The notes under the pieces: generated by a model
What the model saw: the letters and a program-made list of their open reading frames with translations, nothing else
Told to the model about the DNA's origin: nothing
Database searches by the model: none
Part shown: positions 22,231 to 31,397 of the stretch, one piece after another
Numbering within the stretch: position 1 is the stretch's first letter
Layout of the letters: every line of letters starts with the position of its first letter
Assembly (NCBI GenBank): GCA_944368065.1
Contig: CALVWV010000008.1
Span: 1-42,992, forward strand
DNA: 42,992 nucleotides
Origin: an uncultured Clostridia bacterium
Lineage (GTDB): Bacteria; Bacillota; Clostridia; Christensenellales; Borkfalkiaceae
Direction of reading: 5' to 3'
Translations under genes and position numbers: made by a program

Positions 22231-24234
22231 ATGGCAGATAAATTTTACATCACTACGGCTATAACCTACACATCGGGCAAGCCGCACATAGGCAACACTT
22301 ACGAAATAGTTTTAACGGACGCGCTTTCCCGCTTTGCGCGCATGCAGGGCAAGGACGTGTTCTTTATGACGGGCACGGACGAGCACGGTCAGAAAATAGA
22401 GCTCAAAGCCGCCGAAAAAGGCGTAAGTCCCAAGCAGTTTGTAGACGGCATTGCCGACCAGATAAAGGGCTTATGGTCGCTCATGGACATAAATTACGAT
22501 AAGTTTATCCGCACTACGGACGCCGAGCACGAGCGCGTCGTTCAGAAAATTTTCAAAAAGTTTTTCGACGCGGGCGACATTTACAAGAGCGAATATTCGG
22601 GTATGTACTGCACCCCGTGCGAAAGCTTCTGGACGGAAAGCCAGCTTGTAAACGGCAGGTGTCCCGACTGCGGCAGGGAGGTAAAGCCCGCAAAAGAAGA
22701 GGCTTACTTCTTCAAAATGGGCAAGTATGCCTCAAGGCTTGTAGAGCACATCTGCACTCACCCCGAATTTATCACGCCTGTATCCAGAAAGCACGAAATG
22801 CTCAACAACTTCCTTCTTGCCGATGAATTTATAGGCAAGTCTGACGAAGAGCTCGCCGCGGCGGCGAGGGACGGGAGCTTAAAGACCAAGCTTCAGGATT
22901 TATGCGTTTCGCGCACGTCCTTCAAGTGGGGCGTACAGGTTGACTTTGACCCCCGCCACGTCGTATACGTATGGCTTGACGCGCTCGTAAACTATATCAC
23001 GGGCATAGGCTACGATACCGAAAACCCTTCCGAAAGGTTCAAAAAACTCTGGCCCGCCGAAGTTCACGTGGTTGGCAAGGATATCATAAGGTTCCACGTA
23101 ATTTACTGGCCTATCTTCCTTATGGCGCTCGGACTGCCGCTGCCTAAGCGCATTTTCGGCCACCCCTGGCTTTTGCAGGGCGGCGATAAGATGTCCAAGT
23201 CCAAGGGCAACGTAATCTATGCCGACGACCTTTCCCGCATTTTCGGCAAGGACGCGGTGCGCTACTACGTTCTCCACGAAATGCCCTTCGACCAGGACGG
23301 CACGATAACGTGGGAGCTCGTTTGCGACAGAACAAATTCCGACCTTGCCAACACGTTCGGCAACCTCGTAAAGCGCACGGTTTCCATGACCAATATGTAT
23401 TTCGGCGGCGAAGCCGAAGACTGCGGCGCATATGAGCCTTGCGACGAAAGTCTGAAGGAAGTGGTTACATCCGCGCGCGACAAAGTCGCCTCCGCTATGG
23501 AAAACTTCCGCGTAGCCGACGCTCTGGACGAGGTATGGGCAATCTTCCGCCGCGCCAACAAGTATATAGACGAAACGACGCCCTGGATACTCGCAAATCA
23601 GGAAGATAAAAAGCCCCGCCTCAAGACCGTGCTTTACAATCTCTGCGCGGCAATTTCCGCAGGTGCAGGTCTTTTAAAGCCCTTCATGCCCGATACCGCA
23701 GCTGAAGCGCTTGCCGAAGCCGGCTCTGACGAGCGCGACTATGCAAGCCTTGCAACGTTCGCTGTCCAGAAGGTTTACAAGGTAACTTCCCAGCCCAAAA
23801 CGCTGTTCGCGCGCATTAAGTTTGCGGACATCAAGCCTGAAATTGATAAAATTACCGAAGCTCAGATTGCGGCGTCTAAGCCCGCAGAACCCACCGAAAA
23901 AGAGGAAGTGCCGCAGATAACCATAGACGATTTTGCCAAAGTGCGCATGCAGATTGGCACGATTGTCGCCTGTGAACCCGTAAAAAAGAGCAAACTTCTG
24001 CACGAAACGGTCGATATCGGCGGAAAGACGATATCTGTTTTAAGCGGCATTGCAAAGCACTACACCGCGGAAGAGATGGTGGGCAAAAAGGTGGTTGTGG
24101 TAACCAATCTGCCCCCGCGCGAGATGAAGGGAATAATGAGCGAGGGCATGATAGTGTGCGCTGAGGCGCCCGACGGAACGCTCTCCCTCGTAGTGTCCGA
24201 AAAGGACGTGCCTTCGGGGAGCGTGCTTGCGTGA
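22231..24234 (+). CDS. metG: methionyl-tRNA synthetase
   Basis: This 667-residue class I synthetase charges initiator and elongator tRNA-Met. YTSGKPHIGNTYEIV contains the HIGH-type signature, a zinc knuckle CTPC with CPDC is followed by the catalytic core, and DKMSKSKGN is the KMSKS loop. An anticodon-binding helical domain precedes a C-terminal EMAP/Trbp111-type tRNA-binding domain (about 555-667). The ATG at 22231 follows GGTGA; a GTG three codons earlier is less likely. The order metG-tatD-(rnmV)-rsmA is common in Bacillota; here the RNase M5 gene is absent between tatD and rsmA. Confidence 0.96.
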   Translation: MADKFYITTAITYTSGKPHIGNTYEIVLTDALSRFARMQGKDVFFMTGTDEHGQKIELKAAEKGVSPKQFVDGIADQIKGLWSLMDINYDKFIRTTDAEHERVVQKIFKKFFDAGDIYKSEYSGMYCTPCESFWTESQLVNGRCPDCGREVKPAKEEAYFFKMGKYASRLVEHICTHPEFITPVSRKHEMLNNFLLADEFIGKSDEELAAAARDGSLKTKLQDLCVSRTSFKWGVQVDFDPRHVVYVWLDALVNYITGIGYDTENPSERFKKLWPAEVHVVGKDIIRFHVIYWPIFLMALGLPLPKRIFGHPWLLQGGDKMSKSKGNVIYADDLSRIFGKDAVRYYVLHEMPFDQDGTITWELVCDRTNSDLANTFGNLVKRTVSMTNMYFGGEAEDCGAYEPCDESLKEVVTSARDKVASAMENFRVADALDEVWAIFRRANKYIDETTPWILANQEDKKPRLKTVLYNLCAAISAGAGLLKPFMPDTAAEALAEAGSDERDYASLATFAVQKVYKVTSQPKTLFARIKFADIKPEIDKITEAQIAASKPAEPTEKEEVPQITIDDFAKVRMQIGTIVACEPVKKSKLLHETVDIGGKTISVLSGIAKHYTAEEMVGKKVVVVTNLPPREMKGIMSEGMIVCAEAPDGTLSLVVSEKDVPSGSVLA

Positions 24235-25031
24235 CGGGGTCTTTGCCTGATGTCGGGTATATCGACGTGCACTGCCACCTGACTGGCGGGGAGTACGGCG
24301 ATATATCTGCTCTTTTAGCCGAACTGGAGGGAATAGGGGTAAAAAAGGTAGTAACGGCGGGGTTCGATATCCCCTCGTCGACTGAAGGGGCAAAGCTTGC
24401 CGAAAAATACCCTTCTGTATATTTTACGGCAGGTTTTCATCCCACCGAACTAAAAAAATACAAAGACGGCGACCTTGCAATAATAAAGCAACTTCTTTCG
24501 CACCCCAAGTGCGTGGCGCTCGGCGAAATAGGGCTCGACTATCATTACGATGATACGGATAAGCCCCTTCAGCGCAGGCTTTTCGCTTCTCAGCTTGAAA
24601 TGGCGGCGGAGGTCGGCATTCCCGTGCAGATACACAGCCGCGACTGCGCCGAAGATATGCTGACGTTTTTAAAGGAGCGCGCCGACCTTTTAAAAAACGG
24701 AGCGCTTCTGCATTGTTATTCCCACTCGGTTGAGATGTCGGCAGAGTTTTCCGGGCTCGGAATTTATTTTTCTTTCGGCGGCACGTCGACGTACAAGGGC
24801 AGCAAGCGCGCGCGCAAATCGATAGCCGCGATTTCGGAAGAAAGGCTGCTTACCGAAACGGACAGTCCCTATCTTCCGCCCGCAAGCAAATACGGCACAT
24901 TCCCCAATACACCCGCAAGTATCCCCGAAATAACTGCAAATATGGCGGCGCTTAAAGGCGTGGAGGAAGGGGAAATGAAAGATATTGTATGGCGCAATGC
25001 GCACAGGCTTTTCAAAAAGCTTGCAAATTAA
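24231..25031 (+). CDS. tatD: TatD family metal-dependent hydrolase
   Basis: A 266-residue TIM-barrel hydrolase of the TatD DNase family. Metal-binding residues are visible in order: DVHCH, GEIGLDYH, QIHSRD, HCYSHS and TETDSPYL. Family members act as 3'-5' exonucleases or deoxyribonucleases in DNA repair or degradation. The GTG start overlaps the metG stop (GTGA) and GGGGAG lies upstream, so translation is coupled to metG. Confidence 0.94.
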   Translation: MTGSLPDVGYIDVHCHLTGGEYGDISALLAELEGIGVKKVVTAGFDIPSSTEGAKLAEKYPSVYFTAGFHPTELKKYKDGDLAIIKQLLSHPKCVALGEIGLDYHYDDTDKPLQRRLFASQLEMAAEVGIPVQIHSRDCAEDMLTFLKERADLLKNGALLHCYSHSVEMSAEFSGLGIYFSFGGTSTYKGSKRARKSIAAISEERLLTETDSPYLPPASKYGTFPNTPASIPEITANMAALKGVEEGEMKDIVWRNAHRLFKKLAN

Positions 25032-25071
25032 TTTGTGCGCATATATGCCTTAATTAACGCAAATAAAAAAC

Positions 25072-25111
25072 AGCGCCGCAAAACTTGAATAAGCTTTACG
25101 GCGCTTTCTTC
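25072..25111 (+). terminator. terminator of metG-tatD
   Basis: AGCGCCG (25072-25078) pairs with CGGCGCT (25099-25105), with extra AAAAC/GCTTT pairing inside, followed by TTTCTTCT. Confidence 0.75.
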
Positions 25112-25221
25112 TGTAAGGTAAGTTACGGAAAGTTTTCCGCTTTACAATAAAAAGTATCTGCGCCCGCGCAAATTTTATGCTGCTTTTTCTGCTGTTTTGT
25201 TCGGCGCGCAAAAGGTAAATA

Positions 25222-26061
25222 ATGGAAGATAAGGTAAAAGACGTCCTTCTTACTCAGGGTTTTAAATTCAAAAAACAGTTCGGACAGAACTTTATAACGG
25301 ATACAAATCTGCTTGCTTCAATAGCTGACGGCGCGGGGGTTACAAAGGACAGCACGGTAGTTGAAATAGGCTGCGGTGCGGGCACGCTCACCCGCGCGCT
25401 TGCCGAGCGCGCAAAAAAGGTTATCGCGTTTGAAATAGACCGCGACCTTGAGTCTGTGCTTTCGGTAACCCTTTCGGGCGTGGACAACGCCGAAGTTATC
25501 TTCCGCGACTTTTTAAAGGTGGATATGCGCGCCTTTGAAGAGAAGATGCCCCCCTACATAGTCGTGGCTAATCTGCCGTATTATATTACCACGCCGCTCG
25601 TCATGAAGTTTATCGAGGAGTCTGAAAAGTGCCTTTCGCTCACCGTTATGGTGCAGGAGGAAGTTGCGGACAGGTTCTGTTCGGAGTGCGGCACGCCCGA
25701 GTACGGCGCGGTTACGGCAAACATAGCGCTTCGCGGCGAGTGCAGAATGATTAAAAAAGTTTCGCGCGTGATGTTCAGTCCCAGACCAAACGTGGACAGC
25801 GCCGTCGTCCGCATAGACATAAAGGAGGGCAATGTCCCCGTAAAGGACGCGGCGTTGTATAAAAAGGTGGTGCGCGCGGCATTCTCCTCGCGCAGAAAGA
25901 CGTTTGAAAATAATCTCATGCAGGCGTTCAGGCTCAGCCGCGAACAGGCGCGCAAAGTGCTTGAAGATTGCGGCGTAAGCGCGATGGCGCGCGGCGAAGA
26001 ACTTTCTCCCCAGGGTTTTGCTGCCCTTGCCGATAAACTTTCAGAAAACGGCATAAAGTAA
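25222..26061 (+). CDS. rsmA: 16S rRNA (adenine1518/1519-N6)-dimethyltransferase KsgA
   Basis: A 279-residue SAM-dependent enzyme that dimethylates two adjacent adenines in helix 45 of 16S rRNA during 30S assembly. FKKQFGQNFITDTNL is the family start, VVEIGCGAGTLTRAL the SAM loop and NLPYYITTPLVMKF the catalytic NLPY motif. The C-terminal domain ends near residue 278, normal for the family. AAGG lies 7 nt before the ATG. It has its own terminator and is separated from tatD by 190 bp. Confidence 0.97.
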   Translation: MEDKVKDVLLTQGFKFKKQFGQNFITDTNLLASIADGAGVTKDSTVVEIGCGAGTLTRALAERAKKVIAFEIDRDLESVLSVTLSGVDNAEVIFRDFLKVDMRAFEEKMPPYIVVANLPYYITTPLVMKFIEESEKCLSLTVMVQEEVADRFCSECGTPEYGAVTANIALRGECRMIKKVSRVMFSPRPNVDSAVVRIDIKEGNVPVKDAALYKKVVRAAFSSRRKTFENNLMQAFRLSREQARKVLEDCGVSAMARGEELSPQGFAALADKLSENGIK

Positions 26062-26095
26062 TTATTGATTATGGTTATTGTTCCGAATATGATTT

Positions 26096-26138
26096 GCGCC
26101 GCCGCGGACTGAAGTCCGCGGCGGCGCTTTTACTTTTG
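26096..26138 (+). terminator. terminator of rsmA
   Basis: A perfect 14-bp hairpin GCGCCGCCGCGGAC/GTCCGCGGCGGCGC with loop tgaa, followed by TTTTACTTTTG. Confidence 0.92.
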
Positions 26139-26193
26139 CTTGTGCCAAATTTTTAATGCTTGCGCTTTGTTGAACGCCGCTTTTTGCTTTTTT

Positions 26194-26229
26194 AAGCCTT
26201 GCGCGGCAGAAGCCGCGCAGGGCTTTTAT
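26194..26229 (+). terminator. second hairpin in the rsmA-spoIVFA interval
   Basis: AAGCCTTGCGCGGC pairs with GCCGCGCAGGGCTT (one G-U), followed by TTATA. A copy of the GC/ATAT intergenic motif follows (26235-26257). Otherwise the 26062-26425 interval holds no gene. Confidence 0.6.
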
Positions 26230-26425
26230 ATAATGCGGTAAATATGCCGCTTGAATTTATTGTTCAAACTTGCGCATAGCGCATAAAAGCCCCTTAAAAT
26301 TACAAATTTTTTGCACTGCGCGCCGTTCTATGGATTTGAGTTTAAGCATAAATTAAGGTAAAGCAAAGGGGAGCGGCAGATTGTGCGGCTCGCCGTAAAC
26401 AATAAAAAAAGCGGAGGCAAACATA

Positions 26426-27163
26426 ATGAACCAGGAACTGGAATACGCCCAGATGCTCGAAGTGCCCGTCAGCACCGTGAGCGTGGTGAAAAAGAAATCC
26501 ATCTTCAAAAAGAAACAAAAAAACGACGATGAACTCAAAGAACAGGTGGTCGACAGCGTAAACGAGCGCATGGGCGACTACGTTTACTCGGAGGATATCT
26601 CCGTTCCGCCCAAGCCCGAAAAAAATACGGCGTTTTCGGCTACTCTCGCCGACAAATCCGGCAGAATACTCATAATTGAAGTTGCGGCGGCGTGCCTCAT
26701 AGCCATAGGCATATTTTTAACCAATGTGTTTATGCCTAACAGCGCTATAAATTCATTTATCGCGGGACTTTCCGCGGAGGAAGTCAAGGAAGCGGCTTAT
26801 ACCGACTTCGAGCTTCATTCCGTAGTTTCGCCCTTCTCCGATGCCGAAGTAGCCGTATCCGATACGGGCGTAATAACGTTTACCGACGAATGTGCCGTCT
26901 ATCCCGTTGCGGAGGGAGAAGTAGCTTCCGTTACCGAACTTTCCGATGGCAAATACTCGGTGGAAATCGCGCATACGTCTGTTTTCCGCAGCGTTATAAG
27001 CGGGCTTACCACCCCTTACTGTGCCGTTGGCGACAAGGTGGAGGGCAACATCCCCGTGGGCTATTCTGACGGCACTTCTGAAGTGACTGTGTCCATGTAT
27101 AACGACGGCGCGCTCATAAACGGCTATACTCTTTCGGGTACTCTTCCCGTATGGAATTCCTAA
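26426..27163 (+). CDS. spoIVFA: SpoIVFA-like membrane protein with degenerate M23 domain
   Basis: A 245-residue protein. A charged cytoplasmic N-terminus (about 1-85) precedes one membrane helix (about 87-105), followed by an extracytoplasmic domain whose C-terminal half reads like an M23 (LytM) fold: VYPVAEGEVASVTEL, YSVEIAHTSVFRSVISGL and YCAVGDKVEGNIPVGYSDG. The zinc-binding HxxxD and HxH residues are missing, so it should not be a peptidase. SpoIVFA in B. subtilis has this layout and holds the SpoIVFB protease inactive in the outer forespore membrane. The SpoIVFB-like gene follows after 102 bp, which supports the call. GGAGG precedes the ATG. Confidence 0.8.
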   Translation: MNQELEYAQMLEVPVSTVSVVKKKSIFKKKQKNDDELKEQVVDSVNERMGDYVYSEDISVPPKPEKNTAFSATLADKSGRILIIEVAAACLIAIGIFLTNVFMPNSAINSFIAGLSAEEVKEAAYTDFELHSVVSPFSDAEVAVSDTGVITFTDECAVYPVAEGEVASVTELSDGKYSVEIAHTSVFRSVISGLTTPYCAVGDKVEGNIPVGYSDGTSEVTVSMYNDGALINGYTLSGTLPVWNS

Positions 27164-27265
27164 AAAGCTATCTGCATTCTATAAATTTATAGCTGTAAAT
27201 TAACTGTATAAATTAATCGGGCGCATAATATGCGGCAACTTATCAAAATTTACGGTACATAAAAA

Positions 27266-28114
27266 TTGAAAATAAGCATACATCCGCTGTTTGTGGCGGC
27301 GGGCATATTAAGCGCCCTTACAGGCGGTCTGCCCGTATTCCTTATTTACACGCTGACCGCGCTTTTACACGAGTGCGGTCATATTTTTTGCGCGCGCGGC
27401 ATGGGCTTTTACTGCAGTAAAGTAAAGCTTATGCCTTACGGCGCTGCCGCCGTGTGCGAGCTGGAGGGCATATCCGCCGCGGACGAGGTAAAACTGGCGC
27501 TTTCGGGCCCTGCGGTCAATGCGGCTATATGCGTAGCCGTAGCGGGGCTGTGGTGGTTTTATCCCGTAACCTATGCCTATACCGATACAGTCATGCAGGC
27601 AAACTCCATAATGCTTGCAATAAATATTCTGCCCGCGTACCCTCTGGACGGCGGCAGAGTGGCGCGCTGCGCTCTTTTAAAAGTTATGCCCGCCCGTGCG
27701 GTGAATATAACTTTGCGCTGCATAACGGTACTGGCTGCGGCAGGAGTGGCGTCGCTGTATTTTTTTACTGATGTCGGCATAAACTGTTTTGCTTTTTCGG
27801 CATTTTTGCTGTGTTCGGCATTCACAAAGTCTCCGCCCGCCTGCAAAATCAATTTCGCCGATAAAAAGAAGTTAAGACGCGGGCTGGAAGTAAAATATAT
27901 CCTTGCGGATAAAAGCCTTACATATCGCCGCGCAATCCGCTATCTGGACGACAAAAGCTATATAATATTCCGCACGCAGGACGGAGAGGAGGTTACTCAG
28001 GACCGCCTTTTTGAAAACTTTGAAAATTGCAGCATTTATGACAGCATTTTTGCTTCAGAAAATGAAAACGATTTAAAAAAAGACGCGCTTTTTGTTGACG
28101 ACAATGCGGAGTAA
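27266..28114 (+). CDS. spoIVFB: SpoIVFB-like site-2 protease
   Basis: A 282-residue polytopic M50 metalloprotease. LLHECGHIFCA contains HExxH (35-39) inside a membrane helix, and ILPAYPLDGGRVARC contains the distal Asp ligand (the NPDG-type motif, here in PLDGG). The soluble C-terminal part (about 200-282) replaces a CBS domain. SpoIVFB cleaves pro-sigma-K within the mother cell; no sigK is in the window, so the substrate is inferred. The start is TTG at 27266 (MKISIHPLF), with no strong ribosome site. It follows spoIVFA and ends at a convergent terminator. Confidence 0.88.
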   Translation: MKISIHPLFVAAGILSALTGGLPVFLIYTLTALLHECGHIFCARGMGFYCSKVKLMPYGAAAVCELEGISAADEVKLALSGPAVNAAICVAVAGLWWFYPVTYAYTDTVMQANSIMLAINILPAYPLDGGRVARCALLKVMPARAVNITLRCITVLAAAGVASLYFFTDVGINCFAFSAFLLCSAFTKSPPACKINFADKKKLRRGLEVKYILADKSLTYRRAIRYLDDKSYIIFRTQDGEEVTQDRLFENFENCSIYDSIFASENENDLKKDALFVDDNAE

Positions 28115-28149
28115 ATACGCGTTATCTGCGGCATATATGCGGTCCGATT

Positions 28150-28190
28150 AAAAAGGGCTGAGGCAATATTCATTGCCGCAGCCCTTTTTT
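28150..28190. terminator. bidirectional terminator between convergent genes
   Basis: AAAAAGGGCTG-a-GGCAAT-attc-ATTGCC-g-CAGCCCTTTTTT. It serves spoIVFB (+) and the phospholipase-like gene (-). Confidence 0.92.
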
Positions 28191-28863
28191 ATTTCTGCAA
28201 AAATTCTTTTGAAAAAATTTCCCTGTCGATGTTTTTATTCAGCACGCATTCGCACGCCTTTACTCCCAGTTCGCAGCCGCGTTCGAAAGCCTTATAAGCT
28301 TCCGAATAATCGCAGTCGAGGTCAAACTCCTGTTTTTTGCTTTTAAAAACGCGCCGTGTATATGCAAAGTGCCGTTTAAGGCAGTTAGCCGTGCCTGCCG
28401 CGCTTATATAAGGCAACGCTTTTTTTATGCTGTCGCACACGGCAAGTGTGCATTCAAGCACCTTTTCGCGCGGCAATATCATGCGGCGTACGCCGCACCT
28501 TCTGCTTACGTACAGCCCGAGGTCGCGCTCGTATCTCTGGTGCAGAAACGCGCCGCGGTGCGATTCCTGCCAGGCATATACAAAGGGGTGCACGGTGCAG
28601 TCGAGCGCGTAGTGCGTAGCCCAGCCCGCGCAATAAGCGGCGTTGCCCTCTGCAAGCTTTTCAAAAAGTTCGGCGGCGTTCATGCGGTGCAGAATTCTGC
28701 CGACGTTGTTTTTATAACTCATTCCGTAAAAAAAGAATACGTCGCCGCCCTGAGCGCCCAAAAGGTAAAGCGTTTTGTTTTCTGCAATTATTTTCTTGTA
28801 TCGTTCGTCCATAGCGCCATAGATTTTTTCTGCGGCGATATGGTGTGTGAAGTAGTCGGGCAT
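28189..28863 (-). CDS. zinc-dependent phospholipase C-like protein
   Basis: A 224-residue protein that begins MPDYFTHHIAAEKIY and carries GAQGGDVFFFY and GWATHYALDCTVHPFVYAW, matching the zinc-dependent phospholipase C family (PF00882). The conserved His and Asp residues that bind zinc in PLC are visible (HH at 7-8, D in GGDVFF, HxxxD in THYALD, HP). There is no signal peptide, so it is probably cytoplasmic, unlike secreted bacterial PLC toxins; substrate is unknown. CGGAG lies 7 nt before the ATG. It is transcribed alone, convergent with spoIVFB. Confidence 0.82.
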   Translation of the reverse strand: MPDYFTHHIAAEKIYGAMDERYKKIIAENKTLYLLGAQGGDVFFFYGMSYKNNVGRILHRMNAAELFEKLAEGNAAYCAGWATHYALDCTVHPFVYAWQESHRGAFLHQRYERDLGLYVSRRCGVRRMILPREKVLECTLAVCDSIKKALPYISAAGTANCLKRHFAYTRRVFKSKKQEFDLDCDYSEAYKAFERGCELGVKACECVLNKNIDREIFSKEFLQK

Positions 28864-28924
28864 GTTTAATCTCCGTATATATTATGTACAATGAAGTTAA
28901 AACTTTTGCCGCCCGCTTTAATTT

Positions 28925-29749
28925 TTACATATTTTCTCTTTTTGCGTAAAAAAGATACTGCTGCATGTAGCCAGCGTCTTCGCCGAAAAGGTCTGTAAAG
29001 TATGCGTTTATTTTGTTTCTGTCCTTAAGCGTGCCGCCGAAGTCTTCGCGGTAGAGCTTTTCTATCCACGTATCCACGGGGAAACTTTCGCGCCTGCCGA
29101 ACCCGAATAAGCTTATGCAGTCGGCAACCTTAGGTCCTATTCCCGTGTATCCTGTAAGCTCCTTTTTAAGAGCGGGGGTGGGCAGAGGGTAAAGCCGTTC
29201 AATGCCTTCTTCTGCAATTCTTCTGGATGTCGCGGCGAGGTATGCGTCGCGGTAGCCCGCGCCTAACGCTTTGTAAAATTCCGCAGGCTTTGTCGCAAGG
29301 GCGGCGGAGGTGGGGAATGCGCGGTATTTTTCGCCGAGGAATTCCTTCTCTTCTCCGAGCGCTGAGCATATGCGCTCAATTATTCCCTTTATGCGCGGAA
29401 TGTTATTGTTCTGCGAGATTATAAAGGAGTAAATCATTTCCTCCGCGTTCTGGTTAAGAAGTCTAAGTCCCGCGCCCAAGGTTGCGCCGCGCGTCAGAAG
29501 GGGCACGTTAAAGCCCTTTGCCTTTTCAATGATTGCGGCATAGTCGCGCCCCAAATCAAAAAACTTATAAAAATAATCTTTGTCGTCGCACTCAATGAAA
29601 GTTCTGTCGCCGCGCGTATAAACGTAGCAGGCTTTATTGTTGGAAAAAACTTTGTAACCTTCTTCAAACGGGTAAAACCTGAAAATCTGTCCGCACTCAA
29701 GCACGTCGCGCGGGTTGAAGCTGGCCGCGTCGCATTCGATGATCGCCAT
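28925..29749 (-). CDS. 8-oxoguanine DNA glycosylase/AP lyase (OGG1 type)
   Basis: A 274-residue repair glycosylase. SFIISQNNNIPRIKGIIERIC is the OGG/AlkA substrate-pocket helix, and a helix-hairpin-helix LTGYTGIGPKVADCISLF is followed by FPVDTW. Lys207 and Asp226 are the expected Schiff-base lysine and catalytic aspartate. The enzyme removes 8-oxoguanine from DNA and nicks the abasic site. The ATG at 29749 has AGAGG ahead; the frame extends 13 codons further upstream without a ribosome site. It has its own promoter and is divergent from the germination operon. Confidence 0.92.
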   Translation of the reverse strand: MAIIECDAASFNPRDVLECGQIFRFYPFEEGYKVFSNNKACYVYTRGDRTFIECDDKDYFYKFFDLGRDYAAIIEKAKGFNVPLLTRGATLGAGLRLLNQNAEEMIYSFIISQNNNIPRIKGIIERICSALGEEKEFLGEKYRAFPTSAALATKPAEFYKALGAGYRDAYLAATSRRIAEEGIERLYPLPTPALKKELTGYTGIGPKVADCISLFGFGRRESFPVDTWIEKLYREDFGGTLKDRNKINAYFTDLFGEDAGYMQQYLFYAKRENM

Positions 29750-29778
29750 AAAATAACCTCTTTTGTAACTTTGAAAAA

Positions 29779-29807
29779 ATTTTAGCACCCCGCCGCGCGT
29801 TTGTCAA
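29779..29807 (-). promoter_or_regulatory. sigma-A promoter of the OGG-type glycosylase gene
   Basis: On the minus strand TTGACA (29802-29807), a 17-bp spacer and TAAAAT (29779-29784). The -35 and the spacer lie inside a perfect 16-bp inverted repeat (29786-29801 and 29806-29821). Confidence 0.8.
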
Positions 29808-29826
29808 CGCGCGGCGGGGTGTTTTG
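29786..29826 (+). terminator. plus-strand terminator-like hairpin overlapping the glycosylase promoter
   Basis: A perfect 16-bp stem (arms CACCCCGCCGCGCGTT and AACGCGCGGCGGGGTG, loop tgtc) is followed by TTTTGCTTTTG. It would stop plus-strand transcripts before the gerA operon. Confidence 0.7.
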
Positions 29827-29875
29827 CTTTTGCCTTTGAAGTAATAAATATTATTTTTATGCCGATACTGTTTTT

Positions 29876-31306
29876 ATGCCGACACTTGAAGAAAGTATTG
29901 AAAAAGTAAAGAGCGTCCTCGTTTCGGAGGACGTCATAACATACGAGTTTTCTTCCGCGGCGGGCAAACGGTTCGCGCTTATATATGTGGACGGGCTTAC
30001 GGACAAAGCTCAGCTTGGCGAACTTGTGGTAAAGCCGCTTGCGGATATTAAGGCGGACGCAGGATATGAGGACGTGCGCGCCGTGCTCGCCTCGCCCGAG
30101 GTCAAGGAGGGGGACGACTATTCTGCCGCCGTAAAGGAAATATCCTACGGTGGCTCTGCGCTGTTTGCCGACGGGGACTCAAGGTTCTTTATCATAGGCC
30201 TCACAAAACCGCCGGGAAGGGCGGTCGCCGAACCTCCCACGCAGATTGCGGTGAAAGGCCCGCGCGAAGGATTTACCGAAGATCTGAAAGTAAACTGCGC
30301 GCTCGTAAGAAAGCGCCTTAAAAGCACAGACCTTCGGATGGATACCGTGCGCACGGGCAAAAGGTCGGATACGGCCGTTACTATATGCTATCTGAACGGC
30401 GTGTGCGACCCCGCGATACCCGAAAAACTCAAAAAGCAGATAGCAAAAAATCAGATAGATATCGTGCCCGACTCGTCTTACGTTGGCAGGTTTATATCGT
30501 CGCGCCCGCGTTCGCTGTTCAAACGCTGCGCCACGTGCGAAAAGCCCGATATATTCTGCGCTAAACTGAGCGAAGGCAGGGTGGGACTCATCGTCGACGG
30601 CTCTCCGATAGCCATAACCGTGCCCTATATGCTTATAGAGGACTTTCAGTCTTCGGAAGATTACTTCATATCGTCCTACCGCGCGACTATCCTTCGTTTT
30701 CTGCGCGCCATTGCGGTTATAGTGGGCGTGCTTCTGCCCGCCGCATATGTCGCGGCGCAGCTTTTCAAGCTTCAGCTTATACCTTTCAAACTGCTTCTTA
30801 ACATCTCCAGCTCGGTTTCCGGTCTGCCGCTGTCGCCAAGCGTGGAAATGTTTTTAACGCTTTTCGTGCTCGAAGTGCTGAACGAAGCGTCTATACGAAT
30901 GCCGAAGTATGTAGGGCTTGCAATCTCCATTGTTGGCGCGCTCGTGCTCGGCGAAACGGCGGTAACCGCGGGCATAGTTTCCACCCCCGCGATAATAATC
31001 GTCGCGTTTTCGGCGGTCTGCTTATACGTCGTGCCCGACCTTATGGAAACGACCGCTACTCTGCGCTGGATATTTCTTATAATAGCGGGCAGCATAGGCA
31101 CGTTCGGAATAGTGCTTTTTGCAAGCTTCCTTTTAAGTTACCTTGTAACCGAGCAGGCATACGGCGTGCCGCTTACCGCGCCTTTTTCGCCGCTTGTCGC
31201 GCGCGACATGAAGGACGGATTCATAAAGGGTGACATGTACGCCCTCGAAAAAAGGCCGAGGGCGCTCAAGAGCAAAAACAAGGTACGTTTCAGAGTAAAA
31301 AAATAA
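29876..31306 (+). CDS. gerKA: spore germination receptor subunit A (GerA/GerKA family)
   Basis: A 476-residue GerA-family protein. A large hydrophilic N-terminal domain (about 1-275, with VKGPREGFTEDLKVNCALVRKRLK, the family hallmark) precedes membrane helices at about 280-425, with the conserved blocks VLEVLNEASIRMPK and GALVLGETAVTAGIVSTPAIIIVAF. The receptor sits in the inner spore membrane, detects nutrients and releases ions. The ATG has no Shine-Dalgarno; a TATTAT at 29849-29854 gives a possible short leader. It is the first gene of a gerA-gerB-gerC unit. Which germinant is sensed cannot be told; the symbol is by analogy only. Confidence 0.93.
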   Translation: MPTLEESIEKVKSVLVSEDVITYEFSSAAGKRFALIYVDGLTDKAQLGELVVKPLADIKADAGYEDVRAVLASPEVKEGDDYSAAVKEISYGGSALFADGDSRFFIIGLTKPPGRAVAEPPTQIAVKGPREGFTEDLKVNCALVRKRLKSTDLRMDTVRTGKRSDTAVTICYLNGVCDPAIPEKLKKQIAKNQIDIVPDSSYVGRFISSRPRSLFKRCATCEKPDIFCAKLSEGRVGLIVDGSPIAITVPYMLIEDFQSSEDYFISSYRATILRFLRAIAVIVGVLLPAAYVAAQLFKLQLIPFKLLLNISSSVSGLPLSPSVEMFLTLFVLEVLNEASIRMPKYVGLAISIVGALVLGETAVTAGIVSTPAIIIVAFSAVCLYVVPDLMETTATLRWIFLIIAGSIGTFGIVLFASFLLSYLVTEQAYGVPLTAPFSPLVARDMKDGFIKGDMYALEKRPRALKSKNKVRFRVKK

Positions 31307-31397
31307 ATGTATCTTTTGCGCGTACGGATTAAAAAGACGCGCACATATGCCGCAACGAACGCAAATATTTTGCGTTCGTTGCGGCGGAGGAGGGTTT

